Origin: an uncultured Akkermansia sp.
Lineage (GTDB): Bacteria; Verrucomicrobiota; Verrucomicrobiia; Verrucomicrobiales; Akkermansiaceae
Direction of reading: 5' to 3'
DNA length: 44,974 nucleotides
Assembly: GCA_947626545.1 (NCBI GenBank)
Contig: CANQSS010000013.1
Location: forward strand, 1 to 44,974
The stretch's first letter is position 1. Each line of letters starts with the position of its first letter. Below the pieces are notes generated by a model. That model was not told where the DNA came from, made no database searches, and worked only from the letters and a program-made list of their open reading frames with translations. Shown in pieces: positions 25,669 through 32,956 of the stretch. The position numbers and the translations under genes were made by a program.

Positions 25669-27082
25669 TGAACGAACAACAGGTGCTTCAGGAAATTATC
25701 CGACGAGCGGAGTGTGGTGATACGGAGGTCATGCTCATATTGGCGCAGCTTTATCTCGACGGAGAGGGAGGGGTGCCGAAAGATGACGCAACGGGTTGCA
25801 AATGGCTGGCGAAGGCGGCAACTATGGGGAATGCGAAAGCACAGTACAACCTCAGCATTTGCTATCGCGATGGGAGGGGTGTGCCGGCGGATAGCTCCCA
25901 AGCGATGTATTGGCTCACCCTAGCCGCCCGGCAGGGCTACGCAGATGCTCTTTACAACATGGGCGCCATGTACGAAGAGGGGCAGCTTTGTGCAAAGGAT
26001 CTTTACCAGGCCGTTCAGTGGTACGCGCTTGCTGTGAAGAGCGGGGACGTGGAGGCCGCCTATCGAATCGGGCGCTGTTACTCTGCGGAAAATTGGCCGG
26101 GCATAATGATGCGCTTGCTGTCCAATGGTATCAGTACGCTGCAGATCGGAATCATAAGAAGGCCTTGAATCGATTGATAATTAGCTATTCTGAGGGAAAG
26201 GGTGTGCCGGTGGATTATCTGAGAACGATGCAACTCATGGAAAAACTTGCCGAGGCCGGAGACCCGTCGGCTCAACTCAACATGGCGGAGGCGTATGAGA
26301 AAGGCCTTTATGTCGAAAAGAATGCGGTCAAAGCTTTCGGCTGGTATGCTATCGCCGCCGCCAACGGAGAGCTTCAGGCTATGAAACACATGGCGCGCGA
26401 GTATTATCAGGGGATCAATGTTCCCTGCGATTTGATTCAGTCTCTCATGTACATGCGTATGGCGGCAGATGTCGGGGATGAGGAAGCCGCGCAGATCTTA
26501 GCCATGGGGCGTCCTTTCCCGTTACCCCACGAGGAGGATACAGGGTACGTCATCCCCAAGGGGAGCCAATCATACCGCTTCGCGGTGGCGTTCTACGAAT
26601 GGGCAAAAGACATAAAGGCTTTTGATACGGGGAGACCCCGCGTGGGGCTGAATATGAAAGAAGATCTGGCTCGTTTATTTACGAGTTTGATCCCTCTTTC
26701 CTCGGGTGTGACTCCCCTTTTCCGCGCACTCTATTTCAGTGACGCAAAAGCATTCCGCAAGGTGGAGAAACAAATCGATGAATCGGGGTTCTACGCTCCC
26801 CTCCGGTACCGAGTGGCAGATCCCTTCACATTTGACAGCAACATTGCCGAAAGGTATGCAGCCGGGAGGCCGTGGTCCATCCTCCTCTGCTGTGACAAGT
26901 ACACTCATGCCGTCGACCTCCGTCTCCTCTGCCGTGTCCTTCTTGTGGATGCCGAGGTGAGCGCTCTCACGGGTGACGAGCTCGCGGTTATTCTTGGCAA
27001 CTCCCGTCTTCTCGTGCTTTCCAAGGAAAAGCGGGAGAGTGAGGCAGGAGCCTCCATCATTTATCATCTGCAGCAGGCTTAA
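25665..27082 (+). pseudogene. Sel1-repeat protein with ART-like C-terminus, broken by a 1-bp frameshift
   Basis: The gene begins at 25665, overlapping the previous stop. Frame 1 carries Sel1 repeats to Trp at 26094-26096, then runs into a stop at 26166. The sequel is in another frame from 26096 to 27082. Restoring one G in TTGGCCGGG (about 26096) gives an 18-residue repeat spacing that matches the neighbouring units, and a 472-residue protein. Its last ~190 residues match the end of the fusion gene at 27732: GRPRVGLNMKEDLARL against NRPEVGLNEKEDLARL, then RxxAERYA. Arg354 (LFRAL) and Glu439 (TGDEL) are kept; the S-x-S position reads TFD and the first Glu of E-x-E is Asp-shifted or lost. It may be a real mutation or a homopolymer error. 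Confidence 0.7.
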
Positions 27083-27449
27083 TCGCGGCAGCATCTGTGC
27101 AGATAGGCATCAGGTTGCTGTAGGCGCGCGGGTACTCGGTGATGGCCTTGCTGGCAGGGATGGCCAGGTGGGCGGCGCGCTTGGGCGTGTTGGGGTCCAA
27201 GCCCAGCCACTGGAGTCTCACGCCGCGTTGCGTGACGACAACGGACATCTTTTTGCCCGGGGCCTCCGTTTGCACCTCCACGCTGTCGGCAGCTTTGGCC
27301 CAAAAGTGGAGTCCGGGCATGCTGTAAAAATTCTCGCGCAGGGTGTCGGCCACCTGGTCAGCAGCGTTGGCCAGCGCTTCACTGCGCACTTGCTCGGGTA
27401 TCTCCACCGAGTCGAGGTTCGCAGAAACATTGACGTCTAGCTTGATCAC
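27057..27449 (-). CDS. gpG-like protein, short copy
   Basis: 130 residues, starting MIKLDVNVSANL. The block TQRGVRLQWLGLDPNTPK and the following IPASKAITEYPRAYSNL match the 207-residue gpG-like phage protein at 3681 almost word for word. The copy stops soon after this block, so about 75 C-terminal residues are missing. It ends inside the last codons of the convergent Sel1-ART gene (26-bp overlap), which suggests truncation when the two were joined. It is probably a prophage remnant, though its frame is intact. Confidence 0.6.
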   Translation of the reverse strand: MIKLDVNVSANLDSVEIPEQVRSEALANAADQVADTLRENFYSMPGLHFWAKAADSVEVQTEAPGKKMSVVVTQRGVRLQWLGLDPNTPKRAAHLAIPASKAITEYPRAYSNLMPICTDAAAIKPAADDK

Positions 27450-27497
27450 GGCATTTCAGGGTTGACTTGCGGGGCAAAGTGTGCTTAAACGTGAGGC

Positions 27498-27725
27498 ATG
27501 AAAGGGAAGCCCTCCAAGCTTGCCAAGCGACGTTTGCACGAAACGCCGAAGGAGTTTGCTGCGGCAGAGGTGGGCAAACAGAGCTACGACTATCAACGCT
27601 GGCAAGCCCGCTGCGAGCGCGCTGCCGCTCGGGATCATGCGCGCGTGATGCCGGCAAAGAGGCCTCCTATGTCGGACGCGGAAAGGGAAAAAAAAGATGG
27701 GGCTTCCGGTAAATATCGCTACTGA
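27498..27725 (+). CDS. small basic protein convergent with gpG-MuF-ART fusion; homologue of gene at 5750
   Basis: 75 residues beginning MKGKPSKLAKRRLHETPKEF. It is plainly homologous to the minus-strand phage gene at 5750-5971, with the same start, the same central GKQ and the same C-terminal region rich in Met, Pro and acidic residues. Its stop lies 6 bp from the stop of the convergent ART-bearing gene, as in the prophage. Two loci with otherwise different neighbours have kept this pair, so the link to the ART gene is probably functional. The protein is strongly basic and lacks membrane segments. It could be immunity, chaperone or an RNA/DNA-binding antitoxin; none is shown. Confidence 0.65.
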   Translation: MKGKPSKLAKRRLHETPKEFAAAEVGKQSYDYQRWQARCERAAARDHARVMPAKRPPMSDAEREKKDGASGKYRY

Positions 27726-27731
27726 CATAGG

Positions 27732-29207
27732 CTACTCCTCCTCTTTACAGATAATGGTTACGCGTTTACCTCGGGCAAGGGGCTCTTCTGTGATTTTGGT
27801 GACGTTGAGACGCACATTGCCAGGGATGAGAAGCTCTGCTTCAGTAGAAAGAGGAAGAGTTGGCGTCTTCGATTGTGGCTGGGCTACCCTGTAAAGAGGA
27901 CGCAAATCTTTCGCGCTTTTGTGACTGGTGCAGACAAGTTTGATTTGCCAATCGCTACCCCTGGCATACCTTTCTGCGGTGCGATCACTCATGCTCCAGG
28001 AGTCTGCTAACTTTCCTTCGTTCGCCTGATAGTAGCCTTTTTGCCGGATATCATCCAAAAATTTTTGAAGTTTAAGCTGACTTGGTTTAGTCATACCCCT
28101 CACCAAAATTTGGGTAGATGGTTCACTCTTGCATCGTGCAATAAGTCGGGCCAAATCCTCTTTTTCGTTGAGACCAACTTCTGGACGGTTGCCATTGAAG
28201 CGAGAGCTATCCTCCATCCAATCGCGGAGGGCCTTAAGTTGCAGATTTGGGATGCCGTTGGGCAGAGGGTCAGAGATAATGCGAGCAAGTTTTTCAGGGG
28301 AATAGGGTGTTGTGCCATTAGGGTCAGTCATGCGCAGCACGCCGTGGTCGAGCACGGCAAGGCCTTTGAGCTGCTTTTGGATTTCTTCGAGTAAGGCATA
28401 AGACCAACCTTGCACATTCACCTCGACATTCTCGTTGAGGCTGCGTCGAGATTCTTCCTCCATGCTCTCTCGTGCGTCCTGGTACTCTTCCTCGGTGGTG
28501 AGGAGGCCGGCGTCTTGAGCCGTCTCAAGAGAGACGCTGCGCACCCGCATGTGCGAGCCATAGTCAAAGGGCGGGTACGGCTGACCAAAGCGCGATAGGG
28601 CGACCCAAATGGGGCTTGTCTTGAGGGCTATCATCTGCCCATTCGTAGCGACGCCTTCCCAGCCTATAGCCTCAGCAGCTTCCTTCCAACGAGCCGGCCA
28701 GTTGCGCTCCTGCCGGGCTGGCCAGGCTCGATAAAGCTCCTGGGCGGGGCGCGTGGTGTTGGCCATGGAGCGGCAGCGTTGCATCCACCCGCGAGCCATG
28801 TCCACATTCGTGTCGATGCTGACTTTGAGGCGTTGGGTGGAGGAGAGGTCTTTGATGGTGCCCTCCAGACCAGGCATTTCTCGGGGCCAGAGGTCGGTGC
28901 GGTTATTAGTACGCACAGGCAGAGCCATGGCATGTCCGGGTCTAGCAAAGACAAGACCACCAAACAGGCGAAGGGCAACGCCTCGGCGATAGACCGAGAC
29001 CTCGGCTTTGCCTCGTCCGGTAGGCTCCACACGGGTGAGCTCGGCAGCTCTCTGCCAAAATTTGCGGCCACCGAGGCGGAGGAAATTCTCCTGCACCGCC
29101 GTGCGCACGCCACCGGCAGCAGCTTGGGCAGCGGCGTTGGGACTGCTCAGCACCGGAGGCAAGGCGCGGGAGGGGTCGGTGACGAAATTGACGGATAGCG
29201 TGAGCAT
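27732..29207 (-). CDS. gpG-MuF fusion with C-terminal ADP-ribosyltransferase-like domain
   Basis: 491 residues from MLTLSVNF (29207); the open frame reaches back to 29423, but this start matches those of the two gpG-like proteins. Residues 1 to about 108 are gpG-like (VYRRGVALRLFGG). At about residue 112 the protein enters the MuF block at EGTIKDLSSTQRLK and then follows the phage MuF-ART protein to its end, so the MuF N-terminal ~95 residues have been replaced. The ART motifs are Arg370 (LVRGM), Ser405-Met-Ser407 (SWSMS) and Glu456-Ala-Glu458 (STEAELLIPG). All three match a working R-S-ExE set, the ExE form being linked to arginine modification in known families. The gene lies on the minus strand, convergent with the small gene at 27498. 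Confidence 0.6.
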   Translation of the reverse strand: MLTLSVNFVTDPSRALPPVLSSPNAAAQAAAGGVRTAVQENFLRLGGRKFWQRAAELTRVEPTGRGKAEVSVYRRGVALRLFGGLVFARPGHAMALPVRTNNRTDLWPREMPGLEGTIKDLSSTQRLKVSIDTNVDMARGWMQRCRSMANTTRPAQELYRAWPARQERNWPARWKEAAEAIGWEGVATNGQMIALKTSPIWVALSRFGQPYPPFDYGSHMRVRSVSLETAQDAGLLTTEEEYQDARESMEEESRRSLNENVEVNVQGWSYALLEEIQKQLKGLAVLDHGVLRMTDPNGTTPYSPEKLARIISDPLPNGIPNLQLKALRDWMEDSSRFNGNRPEVGLNEKEDLARLIARCKSEPSTQILVRGMTKPSQLKLQKFLDDIRQKGYYQANEGKLADSWSMSDRTAERYARGSDWQIKLVCTSHKSAKDLRPLYRVAQPQSKTPTLPLSTEAELLIPGNVRLNVTKITEEPLARGKRVTIICKEEE

Positions 29208-29316
29208 GAGAAAATCTGGTGTTGACGGAAGAAAAAATGTGTGGTAAAAAACGGGCGTAGGGTCGTGAAAACTCGTTCGCAAGATGGTGATGCCTCTTGG
29301 TAAGGAAGTAGCGGCC

Positions 29317-30009
29317 CTACTTTTTTGTGAGAGAAAGAAAGTAAAGTTTTGGGATAGGGGCCTCTCCTTTGTGGAGGGTTTTAGGGCGGTGAGCAGTAAG
29401 ATTGACGACGTACTCATTGCCATCGCTCGCCGTGAAAGGAGCCGAGATTTTGACTATTTTCTCGATGTTTTCTTTTCTTTTTGTAGGGTCGCCCTCATCT
29501 GAGACGTAGGCATCCTCGAGAATTTTTTTCAATTTTCTCACAGCTTCGATATGGACTTCTGGAGAGACGCCCTCAAAAAGCGATGATTTGAGGGCTTTAT
29601 TGCCGAGCATTTCTCCGTAAGAACTGCGGGATATTCTCAACGGGAAAGATTTTGTAGGGTTTTCTTCTGAGGAAACCGAAGGATTTGAACTGTATATTTG
29701 GACTTGACTATCCTCATCGTCAAAGGAGGAAAGAATGTCTCTTTTGACGTCAGAGCGAATAGCTCTGTACTCGTTGAGTTGTTGCTGCCTCTCCTCAGTC
29801 CACTTGTCATCCTTTGCGTTTGTCTTGGCGGCTTCCAGGAATTTGGCAAGTTTGGGAGGGACATCACCCCCCAAACGGTCGGCGAAATAGGAGAGGGCTT
29901 TGAGCAGGGTTGCGTTCTTGCCTCCGGGAAGAAAGGAGTCTGGGTCAAGTCCCCACAGGAAAAACGCCTTCGCTTGTGTGTTGGGAACACCGTTTAGAGC
30001 CGTCGTCAT
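29317..30009 (-). CDS. unknown island protein, possible phage nuclease-fold (PBECR/LPD-type) C-terminus
   Basis: 230 residues. The N-terminus (TQAKAFFLWGLDPDSFLPGG) and the Gln/Lys-rich middle are not recognised. The last 60 residues (KISAPFTASDGNEYVVNL, then PKLYFLSLTKK) look like small barnase/EndoU/colicin/RelE-like or LPD-type domains that are attached to phage MuF and polyvalent proteins. This is a resemblance in strand pattern only. It is upstream of the gpG-MuF-ART fusion in the same direction, 109 bp away. TTGACT (30044-30039) and TATCAA (30020-30015) with an 18-bp gap make a possible promoter whose start point would lie almost on the ATG. The DNA is AT-rich for this genome. Confidence 0.5.
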   Translation of the reverse strand: MTTALNGVPNTQAKAFFLWGLDPDSFLPGGKNATLLKALSYFADRLGGDVPPKLAKFLEAAKTNAKDDKWTEERQQQLNEYRAIRSDVKRDILSSFDDEDSQVQIYSSNPSVSSEENPTKSFPLRISRSSYGEMLGNKALKSSLFEGVSPEVHIEAVRKLKKILEDAYVSDEGDPTKRKENIEKIVKISAPFTASDGNEYVVNLTAHRPKTLHKGEAPIPKLYFLSLTKK

Positions 30010-30301
30010 GATTTTTGATACGTATAAACAATGATACCAGTCAATAAGAGCTTTTTCCCTGCTGATTAACTTCTCTCAAATGCGGTTGCCCTGTGCGCGA
30101 CTTTCCTTTTTTCGTGGAAAAACCTCCACTCCAACTGCCACGCGAGTTTCAGTACCTTTGAAAACATAGTGTGCCCGCAAGAGTGGCACCGCAAAGAAAG
30201 AGAGCAGGAGAACTGACTTCACGTCGTCGGCAGTCTTCATCCCTATCGGGGCAACGCATGCGCGTTGCCCATCCGCACTTACTGCTGTCGTGCGTGTTGT
30301 A

Positions 30302-30340
30302 AATCGTAAATGGCAAACGCATTTCCTAATGCATTTGCGC
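30302..30340. repeat. REP-like hairpin element, copy 2
   Basis: AATCGTAAATG followed by GCAAACGCATT (30313-30323), loop TCCT, and AATGCATTTGC (30328-30338), an 11-bp stem with one mismatch. On the opposite strand it matches the copy at 43395-43431 over about 35 bp. A second hairpin, GGCAACGC-ATGC-GCGTTGCC, lies just upstream at about 30250-30269. The remaining gap 30010-30360 holds no gene I can support. Confidence 0.65.
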
Positions 30341-30360
30341 TGGCGACACGGACTTAAGGC

Positions 30361-30389
30361 TTGAAAAGCGGCGTAAGGGAGGGTATAAT
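30361..30389 (+). promoter_or_regulatory. strong sigma70-type promoter of hom
   Basis: TTGAAA (30361-30366), exactly 17 bp, then TATAAT (30384-30389). The expected transcription start, about 7 bp on, falls at 30396, only 4 bp before the hom ATG at 30400, leaving no room for a ribosome binding site. A leaderless or nearly leaderless mRNA is predicted. Confidence 0.7.
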
Positions 30390-30399
30390 ACGCGCGCAC

Positions 30400-31719
30400 A
30401 TGGTGGGCGAGACGTTACAGATCGGATTAGCCGGGCTAGGTACTGTGGGTTCCGGAGTTTACGAAGCATTGCTGCGCAACCGGGATTTACTGGAGGCGCG
30501 GGCGCAGATTTCCTATGAGATACGGCGCGTTGCTGTGCGCGATAAGAAACGCAAGCGCAGTGTGGAGGTGGGTGAGGCGCTGCTTACAGCAGATTGGCGG
30601 GATTTGGTGGATGACGAGAAGATCGACATCATCATCGAACTGATAGGCGGCACCGATGAGGCCTATGAGCTGGTGCGAGCGGCGATCGAAAAGGGCAAGC
30701 CGGTGGTGACGGGCAACAAAGCCTTGCTTGCGGAGTATGGTGGGGCGCTGTTCCATCTTTCGCAGCAAAAGGGCGTGCCGCTCTATTTTGAGGCCTCCTG
30801 CGGCGGGGGAATTCCCATTGTGCAAAGTCTTCAAAACTCGCTTATTTGCAATAATGTAAGTGCTATCATCGGCATCATTAACGGCACGAGCAATTACATC
30901 CTCACTGCCATGGAGAAGGAAGGGCTGCCCTTTCGCGAAGCCCTAAAGCAGGCCCAACAACTTGGCTACGCAGAGCCCGATCCTCTGCTGGATATCAATG
31001 GCTGGGATGCTGCCCACAAGGGGCTCATCTTGGCGATGCTTGCCTACGGCACCCCGCTGAATCCGCAAGCTATCAGCGTGATGGGCATTGAGCATATCGA
31101 ACCGGTGGATTTCAACTTTGCCCGCCAGCTGGGATACACGATTAAGCTGCTTGTGGTCATACGCTACCATGAGGCACCCAATGCGTTGGAGTTGCGGGTG
31201 CAGCCCAGCTTTGTGCCCCAGCAACACCTGCTTTCCAAGGTGGAGGGTGTGTTCAACGCCATCGCCGTGCGTGGCGATATCGTGGGTGAAACGATTTTTT
31301 ACGGGAGGGGAGCGGGGAAGAACCCCACATCCAGCGCGGTGGTGGGAGATGTGGTGCTGGCGATGAGAGAATGCCGGTTGCAGGGCTATCACACGGGCTT
31401 CCGTCCTTATGCGGAGGGAGTGGAGGTGATGCCGGCCTCGGAGACAGAGACGAGCTGCTACGTACGTTTCAGAGTGAAGGACTGCCACGGAGTGATTGCC
31501 GCCATTGCCGCTGCATTTTCGCAGCATGATATCGGAATCTCTGCAACATCCTCGGCTGATGGTGAGCACGGGGAGACGGAGGGATGGAATCATCTTGTGT
31601 TCATGCTGCACACATGCCGCTGGGGGCAGCTGCAGGGGGCTCTCCAGGACATCCGAAAGCTGCCCACGGTGGTGGGCGAGCCGGTGGTGCTGCGCATAGA
31701 AACATTCCAAGCAAACTGA
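30400..31719 (+). CDS. hom: homoserine dehydrogenase
   Basis: 439 residues. It reduces aspartate semialdehyde to homoserine with NAD(P)H, the branch point to threonine and methionine. The N-terminal Rossmann motif is IGLAGLGTVGSGV (about residues 8-20). Then come PVVTGNKALLAEYG, the substrate-binding stretch IINGTSNYILTAM and the signature AEPDPLLDINGWDAAHK, and a C-terminal ACT-type domain (CYVRFRVKDCHGVIAAIAAAF) for feedback control. Length is normal for the ACT-bearing form. I start at ATG 30400 because the frame upstream, to 30361, is the promoter itself. The aspartokinase gene follows after 1 bp, so the two pathway enzymes are co-transcribed. Confidence 0.95.
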   Translation: MVGETLQIGLAGLGTVGSGVYEALLRNRDLLEARAQISYEIRRVAVRDKKRKRSVEVGEALLTADWRDLVDDEKIDIIIELIGGTDEAYELVRAAIEKGKPVVTGNKALLAEYGGALFHLSQQKGVPLYFEASCGGGIPIVQSLQNSLICNNVSAIIGIINGTSNYILTAMEKEGLPFREALKQAQQLGYAEPDPLLDINGWDAAHKGLILAMLAYGTPLNPQAISVMGIEHIEPVDFNFARQLGYTIKLLVVIRYHEAPNALELRVQPSFVPQQHLLSKVEGVFNAIAVRGDIVGETIFYGRGAGKNPTSSAVVGDVVLAMRECRLQGYHTGFRPYAEGVEVMPASETETSCYVRFRVKDCHGVIAAIAAAFSQHDIGISATSSADGEHGETEGWNHLVFMLHTCRWGQLQGALQDIRKLPTVVGEPVVLRIETFQAN

Positions 31720-31720
31720 T

Positions 31721-32944
31721 ATGGCACTTATCGTACAAAAATACGGCGGCTCTTCTGTGGGGACGATAGACCGCATACGCAATGTGGCGCGACGGCTCAT
31801 GGACACGCAGGCCGGCGGGAACGAGGTGGTGGCGGTGGTGTCGGCCATGAGTGGCATCACGGATAAGCTTATCGGCTTGGCGCACCAGGTGATGGATGAC
31901 CCGCCGGAGCGAGAGCTTGACATGCTGGTATCCATCGGAGAGCAGCAATCCGTGGCACTGCTGTGCATGGCGATTGCCGATATGGGAGGCAAGGCGGTGA
32001 GTTTTACCGGCGCGCAGGCAGGCATCTGCACCTACGGCAGCCACACTCGCGGGCGGATAGAATCCATTGCGCCGGTGCGCATCATCACGGCTCTGCAAGA
32101 GGGGAATATCGTGGTGTGTGCAGGTTTCCAAGGAATGACGCCGAGTGGGGAGATTCACACCCTGGGGCGCGGGGGGTCCGATTTGTCGGCCATTGCATTG
32201 GCGGCAGCGGTGAAGGCGGACATATGCCAAATCTACACAGATGTGGACGGCGTGTACACCTGCGACCCGCGCGTCGTGAAAAATGCCCGCAAAATCCCCG
32301 TGCTCAGCTACGAGGAGATGCTGGAGATGGCATCCAGCGGCTCGAAAGTGATGCAGGCACGCTCTGTGGAATTAGCCAAGAAGTTCGGAGTCATATTTGA
32401 AGTACGCAATTCTATGAACAACAATCCCGGAACCATCGTCCAAGAAGAGAATCACGCCATGGAGTCACTCGCCGTGCGCGGCGTCTCCATTGAGCGAAAT
32501 CAGGCCCGCGTTACTGTCTCGGGCATCACAGCGCCCGTCGCCTACACCGCCCTGATCCTCACGGCCTTGGCGGAGGCGGAAATCAATATCGACATGATTG
32601 TGGCCAACACGGCGCACGATGGTAAGGCGCGCCAATCCTTTACCATGAACATGAATGAGCTTGGCGCGGCGCAGGCGGCCCTCAAGAATGTGCTGCCGCA
32701 GCTCGGGGCTGAGGCTCGGCTGGAGACGGAGGCCGGGCTTGCGAAGTTGTCGGTGGTGGGCGTGGGCATGCGCTCCAATTCCGGGGTGGCGGCTACGGTA
32801 TTCCGTGCTTTGGCTGATGCAGGCATTCCTACCGGGATGATCGCCACGTCGGAAATTCGCATCTCCACGACGGTGGAAGCGTCGGATATCGAGGAGGCCG
32901 CCCGCGTTGTGCACGAGGCTTTCCACTTGGAACGCGAAAACTAA
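31721..32944 (+). CDS. lysC: aspartokinase
   Basis: 407 residues. It phosphorylates aspartate, the first step to lysine, threonine and methionine. The N-terminus has the kinase signature VQKYGGSSVG (residues 5-14), followed by VVAVVSAMSGITDKL, TLGRGGSDLSAIALA and VDGVYTCDPRVV, all classic for the amino-acid kinase fold. The last ~150 residues hold two ACT domains (SIERNQARVTVSGI and KLSVVGVGMRSNSGVAATVF), the allosteric site for lysine/threonine. Length fits a monofunctional enzyme rather than an AK-HSD fusion. Its ATG lies 1 bp after the hom TGA. Confidence 0.96.
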   Translation: MALIVQKYGGSSVGTIDRIRNVARRLMDTQAGGNEVVAVVSAMSGITDKLIGLAHQVMDDPPERELDMLVSIGEQQSVALLCMAIADMGGKAVSFTGAQAGICTYGSHTRGRIESIAPVRIITALQEGNIVVCAGFQGMTPSGEIHTLGRGGSDLSAIALAAAVKADICQIYTDVDGVYTCDPRVVKNARKIPVLSYEEMLEMASSGSKVMQARSVELAKKFGVIFEVRNSMNNNPGTIVQEENHAMESLAVRGVSIERNQARVTVSGITAPVAYTALILTALAEAEINIDMIVANTAHDGKARQSFTMNMNELGAAQAALKNVLPQLGAEARLETEAGLAKLSVVGVGMRSNSGVAATVFRALADAGIPTGMIATSEIRISTTVEASDIEEAARVVHEAFHLEREN

Positions 32945-32956
32945 ACCGAAGCGGAT

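Noticed and set aside
28041..29198. Plus-strand open frames opposite the gpG-MuF-ART fusion
   Set aside because: The minus-strand frame matches the phage protein in sequence along its length, so these are shadows.
30250..30269. GGCAACGC/GCGTTGCC hairpin as a rho-independent terminator
   Set aside because: No T-run follows on either strand. It was kept only as a hairpin in the gap description.
30076..30399. 107-codon minus-strand open frame before hom
   Set aside because: It covers the hom promoter and a REP-like hairpin, has odd composition and no ribosome binding site or family.
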